Positions 16,546-25,595 are shown, counted from the stretch's first letter. The stretch is DNA of 64,000 nt from Streptomyces sp. NBC_01446 (GCF_026340095.1 NZ_JAPEPO010000001.1:4731501-4795500); one strand, 5' to 3'. Notes: generated by a model from the sequence alone, not told the origin. A program made the numbers and translations.

Positions 16546-18639
16546 GTGCAGGACAACGCCACAGAAGTGACCGCGGCCGGGATCGCCCGGCTCGCGGGGG
16601 TCGGCCGCGCCGCCGTCAGCAACTGGCGCCGCCGCCACCCCGACTTCCCCAAGCCCGTCGGCGGGACCGAGACCAGCCCCTCCTTCGCCCTCACCGACGT
16701 CGAGAACTGGCTGCGCGAGCAGGGCAAGCTCGCCGAGGTCCCGCTGCGTGAACGCGTCTGGCAGCAACTCGCCGGGCACCCCGCGGGCCCCGGCGTCGCG
16801 CTCCTGCACGCCGGCTGCGCACTGCTCCTCGTGCACGACCGGCCCACCGACTGGCTCGAACTCGCCGCGGTCTCCGACGAGCACCTCGCCCAGCGCCTCC
16901 CGGCCGCCCTCGACGACGTCCTGAACCGCCGCTTCGGCCCCCGCGACGAGCGCGCCGTGAGCCTGCCCGACACCGGGCTCCCGCCCTCCGTCCCGCTGCT
17001 GCGCGGCGCCGCCGAACTCGCCGCGGAACTGGGCGCCCGCCAGACGTACGAGTTCCTGCTCGGCCGTCATCTCGACGCCAACCCGCGCCAGTACACGCTC
17101 ACGCCCGCGGGCCCCGCCCAGCTCATGGCCGCCCTCGCCGGACCCGCCCGCACCGTCCTCGACCCGGCCTGCGGCACCGGCGCCCTGCTGCGCGCCGTGC
17201 GCGACCTCTCACCCGAGCCGGACCAGCGCCTCTACGGCCAGGACAGCGCCCCCGACCTCGCCGCCCTCACCGCGCTCCGTCTCGCGCTCGGCACCCCGGC
17301 CGCCGACGGCGCCACCGTGCGCACCGCGGCCGGCGACACCCTGCGCGCCGACGCGTTCCCCGACGTCCGCGCCGACGCCGTGCTCGCCCACCCGCCGTTC
17401 AACGAACGCAACTGGGGCCACGACGAACTCGCCTACGACGCGCGCTGGGAGTACGGCTTCCCGGCCCGCACCGAGTCCGAACTCGCTTGGATCCAGCACG
17501 CGTTGGCCCGCCTGCGCGACGGCGGCACCGCCGTCCTGCTGATGCCGCCCGCCGCCGCCTCCCGCCGCTCGGGCCGCCGTATCCGCGCCGACCTGCTGCG
17601 CCGCGGCGCCCTGCGCGCCGTGATCGCCCTGCCCGCGGGCTCTGTCCCGCCCAACAACATCCCGCTGCACCTGTGGGTCCTGCGCAGGCCCGGCGCCGCC
17701 ACACCGCCCGCGCCGGAACTCCTCCTAGTCGAGACGACCGGGGGCGGCCCGGCGGGCTCCGGCGACGGACGCGACAGGCTGCCGTGGGAGCAGGTCCAGC
17801 AGGCCGTGCTCGACGCCTGGCGGCCCTTCGACCGCGACGGAACGATCGAGGAACTGCCCGGCGTCGCCCGCTCCGTGCCCGTGATCGAACTGCTCGACGA
17901 CGAGGTCGACCTCGCGCCCGCGCGCCGGCTGCCGCCTCCGGCCGTGGGCGGCGGCGCCGAGGAGCTCGCCGCGGTCCGCACCCGCCTCGGCGACACCCTG
18001 CGCCTCACCGCCGACCGCGCCCCCGACACCCCGCCCGCCCTGCGGAGCCCGGCCCGCTGGCCCCAGACGACGGTGGGTGAACTCGCCCGCGCGGGCGCCC
18101 TGTTGCTGCGGACCGCCACGGCGGTCGCAGCGGCATCGGGGCCCGCCACCGGCGGTTCCGCGCGCGTGCCCGTCCTCACCGACCACGACGTCCTCGCCGG
18201 CACCGCACCCTCCGGCTCACCCCAGGGCGGCGACGAGGAGCCCGTACTCGTCGAGGCGGGCGATGTCATCGTGCCGCCGGCGGGTGGCGGGGCGGTCGTC
18301 CGCGTCGTCGACGAGGCCACCGCGGGCGCCGCGCTCGGCCGCGGCCTGACCCTGCTGCGCCCCGACCGGGCCGCGCTCGACCCCTGGTTCCTCGCCGGGT
18401 TCCTGCGCGGTACCGCCAACAACCGGCAGGCCAGCAGCTTTGCGTCCACCGCGACGCGCCTGGACGTGCGCCGTCTCCAACTCCCGCGCCTGCCACTCGC
18501 CGACCAGCGCCGCTACGGCGAACGCTTCCGCGCCCTGGCCGGGTTCGAGGACGCCCTGCGCCAGGCCGCGCGTCTCGGCGAACAACTCGTGCGGGGCCTG
18601 CACGACGGACTGACGGACGGCACACTCGGCCCCGAGTGA
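16546..18639 (+). CDS. Orphan N6-adenine-methylase-like protein with N-terminal HTH and HsdS-like tail
   Basis: 697 residues from a GTG with GAGGGGAG 8 bases upstream. Residues ~5-60 form a MerR/AlpA-like helix-turn-helix (AGVGRAAVSNWRRRHPDFPKP, then SFALTDVENWLREQGK). The centre is an HsdM-type N6_Mtase domain: motif I DPACGTG at 206-212 and motif IV at 282-285. Motif IV reads HPPF instead of NPPF/Y, altering the residue that contacts the target adenine amino group. The C-terminal ~190 residues, including QLPRLPLADQRRYGERFRAL and a terminal helix, look like one half of a type I specificity subunit. No hsdR or nuclease is adjacent. It may be a DNA-binding regulator or modified methylase; homologues with the same HPPF are, I believe, widespread in Streptomyces. 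Confidence 0.7.
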   Translation: MQDNATEVTAAGIARLAGVGRAAVSNWRRRHPDFPKPVGGTETSPSFALTDVENWLREQGKLAEVPLRERVWQQLAGHPAGPGVALLHAGCALLLVHDRPTDWLELAAVSDEHLAQRLPAALDDVLNRRFGPRDERAVSLPDTGLPPSVPLLRGAAELAAELGARQTYEFLLGRHLDANPRQYTLTPAGPAQLMAALAGPARTVLDPACGTGALLRAVRDLSPEPDQRLYGQDSAPDLAALTALRLALGTPAADGATVRTAAGDTLRADAFPDVRADAVLAHPPFNERNWGHDELAYDARWEYGFPARTESELAWIQHALARLRDGGTAVLLMPPAAASRRSGRRIRADLLRRGALRAVIALPAGSVPPNNIPLHLWVLRRPGAATPPAPELLLVETTGGGPAGSGDGRDRLPWEQVQQAVLDAWRPFDRDGTIEELPGVARSVPVIELLDDEVDLAPARRLPPPAVGGGAEELAAVRTRLGDTLRLTADRAPDTPPALRSPARWPQTTVGELARAGALLLRTATAVAAASGPATGGSARVPVLTDHDVLAGTAPSGSPQGGDEEPVLVEAGDVIVPPAGGGAVVRVVDEATAGAALGRGLTLLRPDRAALDPWFLAGFLRGTANNRQASSFASTATRLDVRRLQLPRLPLADQRRYGERFRALAGFEDALRQAARLGEQLVRGLHDGLTDGTLGPE

Positions 18640-18751
18640 CGCGTTTGACATCCGTACGACAACGGTTCCGTACAACCCGGCGCGGGTTGTCGGAGTCGGC
18701 CTATACGCTCGACACACAAAGGATCCGCCAGCAGGAGCAGCAGGAGAAACC

Positions 18752-19399
18752 ATGCACGGCCAGGGCTACATGCCACCGCCACAGCGCCCGTCGCATGGCG
18801 TGCAGATCGCGTTGCGCGTCCTGTTCGTGGCGCTCGCCGTGCTGAGCATCGGCTTCCTCGCGTGGGCGGCGCTCCTGCGCCTCGCGCTGACGACGCGCAG
18901 CAGGACGGACTGGATCATCTTCGCGTCCGTCGCCGCGCTCCAGGCCGGCACGGTCGCGCTGCTCGCCACGGACCCGGGCGTCGACGACTTCACGACGTGG
19001 CGGGGCGACGCGGGCATGATGATGCTTCTGGTCACGCTCGCCGGAGTCGTCTTGTACTACCTCGTCGCCGACATCCTCCACTGCCGCAAGGGGCGCCTCG
19101 GGTTCTACGGCGGCTACGCGAGCGGGTACCAGCCGCAGCCGCTCCAGCAACCCCCGCTCCAGCAGCCCGCGTACGGGTATCCGCAAGCGCAGCACTACGC
19201 GCCGCCCACGCCGCGGCCCGCGCCGCCTTCGACGCCGCCCGTGCACGACCAGCTCACCCAGACCGCGGGCCAGGCCCCCACGCCCGTGCCCACCCCCGCC
19301 CCGCAGCCCCAGGCGCCGCCGCCCCACCGCATCGACCAGGTCCGCGCGGAGCTCGACGAACTCAGCGACTACCTGCGAAAGCAGGAAGGCGGACGGTGA
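18752..19399 (+). CDS. Membrane protein with Pro/Gln-rich cytoplasmic tail
   Basis: 215 residues, ATG start with AGCAGGAGAAACC upstream. Three hydrophobic segments (about residues 18-45, 50-70 and 87-110) are followed by a long Pro/Gln/Tyr-rich stretch and a short helix VRAELDELSDYLRKQE at the C-terminus. No known domain recognised. Its stop overlaps the start of the protein kinase (GTGA), so the two are co-translated; the membrane protein could anchor or be a substrate of that soluble kinase. Confidence 0.75.
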   Translation: MHGQGYMPPPQRPSHGVQIALRVLFVALAVLSIGFLAWAALLRLALTTRSRTDWIIFASVAALQAGTVALLATDPGVDDFTTWRGDAGMMMLLVTLAGVVLYYLVADILHCRKGRLGFYGGYASGYQPQPLQQPPLQQPAYGYPQAQHYAPPTPRPAPPSTPPVHDQLTQTAGQAPTPVPTPAPQPQAPPPHRIDQVRAELDELSDYLRKQEGGR

Positions 19400-20934
19400 C
19401 CCACCCCCTGAACGCGTCCGGTGGACAACTCGTCGCCGGGCGCTACGAGCTGTCCACCCTCATCGGCCAGGGCGGCATGGGCCAGGTCTGGACGGCGTAC
19501 GACCAGCGGCTTGACCGGCGCGTCGCCGTGAAGCTGCTGCGCCCCGACCGCGTCGCCGGCCAGGAGGCCGACGAGCTGCGCCGCCGCTTCGTGCGTGAGT
19601 GCCGCGTCACGGCCCAGGTCGACCACCCCGGCCTGGTCACCGTCCACGACGCGGGCACCCAGGGCGAGGACCTCTACCTCGTCATGCAGTACGTGGACGG
19701 GGCCGACCTCTCCGACCACCTCGCCGAGCACGACCCCTACCCGTGGCAGTGGGCGGTCTCCGTCGCGGCCCAGCTGTGCGCCGTCCTGTGCGCGGTGCAC
19801 GCCGTGCCGATCGTGCACCGCGACCTCAAGCCGCGGAACGTGATGGTCAAGCAGGACGGCACCGTCACCGTCCTCGACCTCGGCGTCGCCTCCGTGCTCG
19901 ACACCGACACCACCCGCCTCACCCACACCGGCTCCCCCATCGGCAGCCCCGCCTACATGGCGCCCGAACAGGCCATGGGCGGCGCGGTGGGCCCCTACAC
20001 GGACCTGTACGCGCTCGGGGTGCTGCTGCACGAACTCCTCAGCGGAGACGTCCCGTTCGCGGGCTCCACCGCCCTCGGCGTCCTGCACCGCCACCTCTAC
20101 GAGCCGCCCCTGCCGGTCCGCCGCCTGCGCCCCGAGGTCCCCGAACCCCTGGAGGCGCTCGTCCTGCGCCTGCTCGCCAAGGACCCGCAGCACCGGCCCG
20201 CCTCCGCGCAGGAGACGTACGAGGCACTGCTCCCGCTGCTGCCCGCGCGCGGCGTACCGAGCGGCGGTCCCCTCGACCCGACCCGCCCCTTCCTGCGCCC
20301 GCACGCCCCCTGGCCCGACCGCGCCCGCACCCCCGCCCCGCAGCCCGCCGCGCCCACCCCCCACACCGACAAGCCGGACGTCGCGGGCGCCGTCGACGAG
20401 GTCAAGCGCCTGCTCGGCGAGGGCCGCATCACGCAGGCCGTCGACATCCTCGGCGCGATCCTGCCCGCCGCCGCGGCCCAGCACGGCGAGCACTCACCGG
20501 TCGTCCGGACCCTGCGCAAGCAGTACGCCGCGACGCTCATGGACGACGGCCAGTACCGCCGTGCCCTGCCCGAGCTGCGCCACCTCGCCGACGAGCGCTC
20601 CGCCGAGGCGGGCCAGGCCGACCCGCAGTCCCTCCAGTTCCGCTACGAGGCCGCACAGTGCCTGGAACAGCTCGGCGAACCGGCCGCCGCGCTCGCCGAA
20701 TACCGGGCCCTGCTCCCGTACTACGAGAACCAGTACGCGACGACGGACATCACGCTGCCCCTCGAAGTCCGGCGCCGCATCGGCCACTTGCTCCTCGCGC
20801 TCGGCGACCGGGCCGCCGCGCACGACACCCTCGTACGACTCCTGCACGACGCGGAGCGCCTCCACGGGCCGGGACACCCGTTCCCGGCCGAAATCCGCCG
20901 CACCTTGCAGTGGCTGGGGCAGGTCCGGGGCTGA
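19396..20934 (+). CDS. Soluble Ser/Thr protein kinase (Hanks type) with C-terminal TPR-like region
   Basis: 512 residues from a GTG overlapping the previous stop. Kinase domain residues ~13-280: Gly loop GQGGMGQV (24-31), ATP Lys in VAVKLL (K46), catalytic HRDLKPRN (141-148), metal-binding DLG at 161-163 (instead of DFG), SPAYMAPEQ, and the C-lobe. After a Pro-rich linker the last ~160 residues are helical repeats (DDGQYRRALPELRHL, EQLGEPAAALAEYRALL, LALGDRAAAHDTLVRLL), i.e. TPR-like, probably for partner binding. There is no transmembrane segment or PASTA domain, which sets it apart from PknB-type kinases. Confidence 0.93.
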   Translation: MTHPLNASGGQLVAGRYELSTLIGQGGMGQVWTAYDQRLDRRVAVKLLRPDRVAGQEADELRRRFVRECRVTAQVDHPGLVTVHDAGTQGEDLYLVMQYVDGADLSDHLAEHDPYPWQWAVSVAAQLCAVLCAVHAVPIVHRDLKPRNVMVKQDGTVTVLDLGVASVLDTDTTRLTHTGSPIGSPAYMAPEQAMGGAVGPYTDLYALGVLLHELLSGDVPFAGSTALGVLHRHLYEPPLPVRRLRPEVPEPLEALVLRLLAKDPQHRPASAQETYEALLPLLPARGVPSGGPLDPTRPFLRPHAPWPDRARTPAPQPAAPTPHTDKPDVAGAVDEVKRLLGEGRITQAVDILGAILPAAAAQHGEHSPVVRTLRKQYAATLMDDGQYRRALPELRHLADERSAEAGQADPQSLQFRYEAAQCLEQLGEPAAALAEYRALLPYYENQYATTDITLPLEVRRRIGHLLLALGDRAAAHDTLVRLLHDAERLHGPGHPFPAEIRRTLQWLGQVRG

Positions 20935-21081
20935 GCCGGGGCGGGCCGGACGCGGGGGAGTGCCTCAACTCCCGGCGAATCGTTGGGTCGAATAGGTGGC
21001 CGAGAGCTCGGCCACTGCCTAACATCGATCACCGCCGGACTTTGTGCACCGACGCACAAACTCTTCGCAGGGAGGCCCACC

Positions 21082-21762
21082 TTGCATCGCCGCAACAGCC
21101 GCCGCACCGCGCTCGTCCTCTCCGCCGCCGCCGTAGCCGCGGTCCCCCTCCTCACCGCCTGCGGCGACGACGCGCATCCCGGCGCCGCGGCCGTCGTGGG
21201 CAGCGACCGCATCACCGTCTCCCAGCTGGAGAACCGGGTGAACGAGGTGCGTGACGCCCAGCAGACCGCCACCAAGGACGACCAGCAGTACGAGCAGGCC
21301 ATCGCCAAGTCCGGCAGCCTCACCCGGAACACGCTGCACTCCATGGTCTTCGACCGGGTCCTGCACCGCGCGGCCGCCGACGCGGGCGTCAAGGTGAGCC
21401 GCAGGCAGATCCAGGAGCGGCAAGCCGCGATGGCGCAGCAGGCCGGCGGCGTCCGGCAGATGCAGCTCGCCCTGCTCGAGCAGTACAACATCGCGCCCGA
21501 GCGCATCGCGGACAGCGCCCGCACCGATCTCGAGGTCATGGGCCTCGCGCAGAAGGTCGGCGCGAACATGCAGTCCCAGTCCGAGAGCGACCAGGCCCCC
21601 TTCTGGAAGGCGCTCGACCAGGCCTCCAAGGAGCTGAACGTCGACCTGAACCCGCGCTACGGCACCTGGGACATCGCCAAGAGCCACGGCCGCGCCGACG
21701 CGAAGACGCCGTGGGTGCGCGAGGTCACCTCCCCGAAGACGGGGGACGAGCAGACGGCGTAG
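21082..21762 (+). CDS. SurA-N-domain lipoprotein
   Basis: 226 residues from a TTG at 21082, chosen because AGGGAGG lies 8 bases upstream and the signal peptide begins right there (HRRNSRRTALVL). Lipobox LLTAC gives Cys 27. The mature part starts with AAAVVGSDRITVSQLENRV, the typical opening of SurA_N chaperone domains, and continues as alpha-helices rich in Gln. No PPIC/rotamase domain follows, so it is a chaperone-like stub rather than a full PrsA/SurA isomerase. It sits 33 bp before mazG, an arrangement I recall as conserved in Streptomyces. Likely extracytoplasmic folding or binding role. Confidence 0.8.
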   Translation: MHRRNSRRTALVLSAAAVAAVPLLTACGDDAHPGAAAVVGSDRITVSQLENRVNEVRDAQQTATKDDQQYEQAIAKSGSLTRNTLHSMVFDRVLHRAAADAGVKVSRRQIQERQAAMAQQAGGVRQMQLALLEQYNIAPERIADSARTDLEVMGLAQKVGANMQSQSESDQAPFWKALDQASKELNVDLNPRYGTWDIAKSHGRADAKTPWVREVTSPKTGDEQTA

Positions 21763-21795
21763 GGCACGGCAGGCGGCCTGGGTTACGTTCGAGGC

Positions 21796-22788
21796 GTGAA
21801 CGCCGAGAACGCACCCAACGCCGCCCCGACCGGCCGCATCGTCCTGCTCACCACCAGCCACCGCGTCGCGCCCGGCCTGCTGTCCTGGTCGGCCTGGCAG
21901 CTCCTGCACGCCGCCGACGAGGTGCTGTGCGCCGACACCGCGCACCCGCAGCTGCCGTATCTGCGGGAGGCCGGCATCGAGGTGCGGGAGGCGGCGCCGA
22001 CGGCCCACGAGCTCGTCGACGCCTGTGCCGGGGGCCGCACCGTCGTGGTCGTCGCCACCGCCGAGGGCGACCGGCGCCTGACCGACGGCCTGGCCGCGCT
22101 CGCCGGCTCGGGCCGTGTCGCGATGCCCGACCTGGAACTGCTCCCGGCCTCCTACGACCTGCCGGGCGCCCGCCTCCTCGACCTGGTCCAGGTCATGGAC
22201 CGCATCCGCCGCGAGTGCCCGTGGTCCTCGCAGCAGACCCACAAGGGCCTGGCGAAGTACGCGATCGAGGAGGCGTACGAACTCGTCGAGGCGATCGAGG
22301 ACGGCGACCGGGACGAGCTGCGCGAGGAGCTCGGGGACGTGCTCCTCCAGGTCGTCTTCCACGCCCGGATCGCCGAGGAGGCCTCCGGTGAGGAAGGGGA
22401 CGAGGCGTTCTCCGTGGACGACGTCGCCGGCGGCATCGTCGAGAAGCTCATCCACCGTCACCCGCACGTCTTCGGCGACGACACGGCGCTCACCCCGGAG
22501 GACGTGAAGGAGCACTGGCTGCGCACGAAGGCCGTGGAGAAGCAGCGCGAGTCCGTCACGGACGGGGTGCCGGTGGGACAGCCCGGCCTCGCGCTCGCGG
22601 CGAAGCTGGGATCCCGGGTCCGCACGGCCGGCCTCGACGTGCCGGCGCCGGGCGGCGAGGGCGTCGGCTACGAACTGCTGGCGCTCGCCCTGAGCGCCGA
22701 GGCCGACGGCGTCGACCCGGAAGCGGCACTGCGGGCGGCGGCCCGCGCGTACCGGGACGCGATCCGGGCGGCGGAGGGGCTGGCCTAG
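21796..22788 (+). CDS. mazG: Nucleoside triphosphate pyrophosphohydrolase MazG
   Basis: 330 residues. It hydrolyses (d)NTPs to monophosphates and pyrophosphate, clearing oxidised or surplus nucleotides and affecting (p)ppGpp levels. The first ~120 residues (RIVLLTTSHRVAPGLLSW onward) look like a degenerate tetrapyrrole-methylase-like domain, as in YabN-type fusions. The MazG core follows: VMDRIRRECPW, then the metal-binding EEAYELVEAIEDGD and ELGDVLLQVVFHARIAEE, i.e. the ExxE-x12-ExxD set. The GTG start lacks a Shine-Dalgarno and is preceded by a TTACGT -10-like hexamer 8 bases away, suggesting a leaderless mRNA. Confidence 0.92.
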   Translation: MNAENAPNAAPTGRIVLLTTSHRVAPGLLSWSAWQLLHAADEVLCADTAHPQLPYLREAGIEVREAAPTAHELVDACAGGRTVVVVATAEGDRRLTDGLAALAGSGRVAMPDLELLPASYDLPGARLLDLVQVMDRIRRECPWSSQQTHKGLAKYAIEEAYELVEAIEDGDRDELREELGDVLLQVVFHARIAEEASGEEGDEAFSVDDVAGGIVEKLIHRHPHVFGDDTALTPEDVKEHWLRTKAVEKQRESVTDGVPVGQPGLALAAKLGSRVRTAGLDVPAPGGEGVGYELLALALSAEADGVDPEAALRAAARAYRDAIRAAEGLA

Positions 22789-22846
22789 GTCGTGCCGGCG
22801 GCGGGGTCCGGCGGGAGGGGCGTCCCGCGCCGGATACCGTCGAGGC

Positions 22847-24124
22847 GTGACCGACAAGCCCGCGCAGCGCACCGCTCCCGAACTCTTCACCTGGGAGTTC
22901 GCCACTGATCCGTACCCTGCCTACGCCTGGCTGCGCGAGCACTCGCCCGTTCACCGCACGACGCTCCCCAGCGGTGTCGAGGCCTGGCTGGTCACGCGGT
23001 ACGCGGACGCGAAGCAGGCGCTGGCCGACCAGCGCCTGTCCAAGAACCCGGCGCACCACGACGAGCCTGCGCACGCCAAGGGCAAGACCGGCATTCCGGG
23101 CGAGCGCAAGGCCGAGCTGATGACCCATCTGCTCAACATCGACCCGCCGGACCACACCCGCCTACGCCGCCTCGTCTCGAAGGCGTTCACCCCGCGCCGG
23201 GTGGCCGAATTCGCCCCCCGCGTCCAGGAGTTGACGGACCAGCTCATCGACGGGTTCGCCGCTGAGGGCGAGGCCGACCTGATCCACGACTTCGCCTTCC
23301 CGCTCCCCATCTACGCGATCTGCGACCTCCTGGGCGTCCCGCGCGAGGATCAGGACGACTTCCGCGACTGGGCGGGCATGATGATCCGCCACGGCGGGGG
23401 CCCGCGCGGGGGCGTCGCACGTTCCGTCAAGAAGATGCGCGGCTATCTGGCCGAACTCATCCACCGCAAGCGCAACGACCCGGGCGACGACCTCATCTCC
23501 GGCCTCATCCGCGCCTCCGACCACGGCGAGCACCTCACGGAGAACGAGGCCGCCGCCATGGCTTTCATCCTTTTGTTCGCAGGGTTCGAGACCACGGTCA
23601 ACTTGATCGGCAACGGCACGTACGCCCTGCTCACCCACCCCGAGCAGCGCGAGCGGCTCCAGCGGTCGCTGGCCCCCGGCGCCGACGAACCCGGCCTCCT
23701 GGAGACCGGAATCGAGGAACTCCTGCGCTACGACGGCCCCGTGGAGCTCGCCACCTGGCGCTTCGCGACCGAACCGCTGACCGTCGGAGGGCAGGACATC
23801 GCCGCCGGTGACCCCGTCCTCGTCGTACTCGCCGCCGCCGACCGTGATCCGGCGCGCTTCGACGAGCCCGACACCCTCGACCTCTCCCGGCGTGACAATC
23901 AGCACCTCGGATACGGGCACGGCATCCACTACTGCCTCGGCGCCCCTCTCGCGCGCCTCGAGGGGCAGACCGCCCTGGCGACGCTTCTGACGCGCCTTCC
24001 GGACCTGCGACTCGCGGGGGATCCTGCCGATTTGCGCTGGCGTGGCGGGCTCATCATGCGGGGATTGCGCACGCTTCCGGTCGAGTTCACGCCGCATCGG
24101 GAGGGCTCGGACGAAGCCTCGTGA
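22847..24124 (+). CDS. Cytochrome P450, CYP107-like
   Basis: 425 residues. I-helix oxygen-activation motif LLFAGFETTVN, K-helix ExxR in EELLR, and the heme loop LGYGHGIHYCLGAPLARLE with the thiolate ligand Cys 363. It is a soluble bacterial class I P450 needing ferredoxin and reductase partners, none of which is adjacent. Position between mazG and the rpf genes matches the CYP107U1 locus I recall from S. coelicolor, where that P450 influences sporulation and antibiotic production. Subfamily assignment is from context rather than alignment. The GTG start again has no clear ribosome site and a GATACC-type hexamer upstream, so it may be leaderless. Confidence 0.92.
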   Translation: MTDKPAQRTAPELFTWEFATDPYPAYAWLREHSPVHRTTLPSGVEAWLVTRYADAKQALADQRLSKNPAHHDEPAHAKGKTGIPGERKAELMTHLLNIDPPDHTRLRRLVSKAFTPRRVAEFAPRVQELTDQLIDGFAAEGEADLIHDFAFPLPIYAICDLLGVPREDQDDFRDWAGMMIRHGGGPRGGVARSVKKMRGYLAELIHRKRNDPGDDLISGLIRASDHGEHLTENEAAAMAFILLFAGFETTVNLIGNGTYALLTHPEQRERLQRSLAPGADEPGLLETGIEELLRYDGPVELATWRFATEPLTVGGQDIAAGDPVLVVLAAADRDPARFDEPDTLDLSRRDNQHLGYGHGIHYCLGAPLARLEGQTALATLLTRLPDLRLAGDPADLRWRGGLIMRGLRTLPVEFTPHREGSDEAS

Positions 24125-24263
24125 CTGACGGTCCGTCAAGACTGTGACTTTCACGTGATCTCGGCTGCATCGACTTGTGACAAGCGTTCGACTCCCGCTA
24201 CGTTCACCAGTCATCGCGGCACCACCCGCCGCAGCATTCCCCGAGCCCCCGAAAGGCGCCTCC

Positions 24264-25250
24264 ATGCTCACCGGGAACGGTCGTCACCGTCGCCCCCGCC
24301 AGGCTCCCGCGCTCATCGTCGCCGCGGGAGTGGCCGGCTCCGCCATCGCCATCCCCCTGCTCGGCGCGACCAGCGCGAGCGCCGCGTCGACGGCCACGTG
24401 GGACAAGCTCGCCGAGTGCGAGAGCGGCGGCTCCTGGAGCGCCGATCCGGGCAACGGCTATTACGGCGGGCTCCAGTTCTCGCAGGAGACCTGGGAGGAC
24501 TACGGCGGCCTCGACTTCGCGCCGCGTGCCGACCAGGCCAGCCGCTCGCAGCAGATAGCCGTCGCCGAGAAGGTCCTCGCCGACCAGGGTCCGCGGGCGT
24601 GGCCGGTCTGCTCGGTCACCTCGGGCCTCACGACGGACGACGCGGCGGCCAAGGTCGATCCCGGGGCGGCCCTGCCGACCCCGTCCGCGTCCTCCGGCGA
24701 CTCCGGCAGTGACGACGCGGCGAACGGCGACACCACGAAGGACGACGCGAGCGACGAGCCGGCGGACTCCTCGTCCTCGGGTGCGAAGGACGACTCCCGA
24801 GAGAAGAATCACGACCAGTCGGGTGATACCGCGGGTAATGCTGCGGATGACTCCAAGGGCGACAAGTCCGGCCATGACGGCTCGACTTCGACCCCCGGCG
24901 CGCCCTCGCCGGAGGCCTCCGGCAGCTCGGACTCCGCCACTCCGCCCGCCTCCGGCCGGCACCGCGGCGGCGCCGCCGCGGACGACGCCACGGGCTCCTC
25001 GCGCGCCGACGACAGCTCGGGCCGCCACGCCTCGCGCGGTGGTGAAAGCGGGCGCAAGGAAGCGAATACGGACGAAGGCGCCTATACCGTGCGCGCCGGC
25101 GACAACCTCTGGGATATCGCCGACACCCATGACGTGGACGGCGGATGGGCCGCTCTGTACGCCGAGAACAAGAAGACCGTCGGCGCCGATCCCGACCTCA
25201 TCCTTCCTGGTCAGAGTCTGGATCTTGGGCTCGAATCGGGCGAAAAGTAG
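24264..25250 (+). CDS. Resuscitation-promoting factor-like muralytic enzyme with LysM (RpfC-like)
   Basis: 328 residues from the ATG at 24264 (AAAGG upstream). A signal peptide ends near ATSASA. The Rpf domain follows (about residues 42-115): TWDKLAECESGGSW carries the catalytic Glu of the lysozyme-like fold, then NGYYGGLQF and QQIAVAEKVL. A ~140-residue Ser/Asp/Gly-rich linker leads to a C-terminal LysM domain (YTVRAGDNLWDIAD ... LILPGQSLDLG) for peptidoglycan binding. Rpf enzymes cleave peptidoglycan and promote spore germination and resuscitation. The very long acidic linker differs from the shorter one in the next gene. Tandem arrangement suggests duplication. Confidence 0.92.
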   Translation: MLTGNGRHRRPRQAPALIVAAGVAGSAIAIPLLGATSASAASTATWDKLAECESGGSWSADPGNGYYGGLQFSQETWEDYGGLDFAPRADQASRSQQIAVAEKVLADQGPRAWPVCSVTSGLTTDDAAAKVDPGAALPTPSASSGDSGSDDAANGDTTKDDASDEPADSSSSGAKDDSREKNHDQSGDTAGNAADDSKGDKSGHDGSTSTPGAPSPEASGSSDSATPPASGRHRGGAAADDATGSSRADDSSGRHASRGGESGRKEANTDEGAYTVRAGDNLWDIADTHDVDGGWAALYAENKKTVGADPDLILPGQSLDLGLESGEK

Positions 25251-25380
25251 CGGCAGTTCGGGCTTATTGTCCGCTTTGGCGAGAGTGAGAGATGGGTCTC
25301 AAAGGCCCTGATCGTCTTTGAAATTAGGGCGATCCGCTGCTTACGGTCATCACCGCTCGCCACAGCGGGCCCCGTCGGAT

Positions 25381-25580
25381 GTCACGCCGAATCCTGCCAA
25401 TGTCCGTACGGGAACAGTCGTCGCGTAAGCGCCGTAGGCAGGAGCGGGGGACCCAAGGTAAGTGCCGGCCCCGGCCGTTGAGAGACGGCCGACCGACCGG
25501 CTTGGGGTGAAGTCGCACGCAGGACGTGCGACCGGGCACTCATCCGGCCCGAACCCGACAGCTCACCTCGTAGGCGTCGG
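25381..25580 (+). promoter_or_regulatory. c-di-AMP (ydaO/yuaA) riboswitch upstream of rpfA
   Basis: The 345-bp leader before the second rpf gene contains the hallmark ydaO segments in order: GCCGAATCCTGCC (25386-25398), GCAGGAGCGGGGGACCCAA (25438-25456), CTTGGGGTGAAG (25501-25512) and CCCGAACCCGACAGCTCACC (25548-25567) followed by TCGTAGGCG. The closing P1 helix is ACGCC (25384-25388) with GGCGT (25573-25577). This RNA binds cyclic di-AMP; in S. coelicolor the same element lowers rpfA expression when c-di-AMP is high. The region 25251-25380 just before it carries no gene and presumably holds the promoter. Confidence 0.95.
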
Positions 25581-25587
25581 TGAGGGG
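25562..25587 (+). promoter_or_regulatory. Candidate anti-Shine-Dalgarno hairpin at the riboswitch 3' end
   Basis: CTCACC (25562-25567) can pair with GGTGAG (25579-25584), six perfect pairs with an 11-nt loop. The 3' arm covers part of the GAGGGG ribosome site of the rpfA start at 25596, and the loop contains the 3' P1 strand of the riboswitch (25573-25577). The hairpin and the ligand-bound fold therefore cannot coexist. A switch platform is inferred from complementarity. Confidence 0.5.
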
Positions 25588-25595
25588 ATCTCTCG

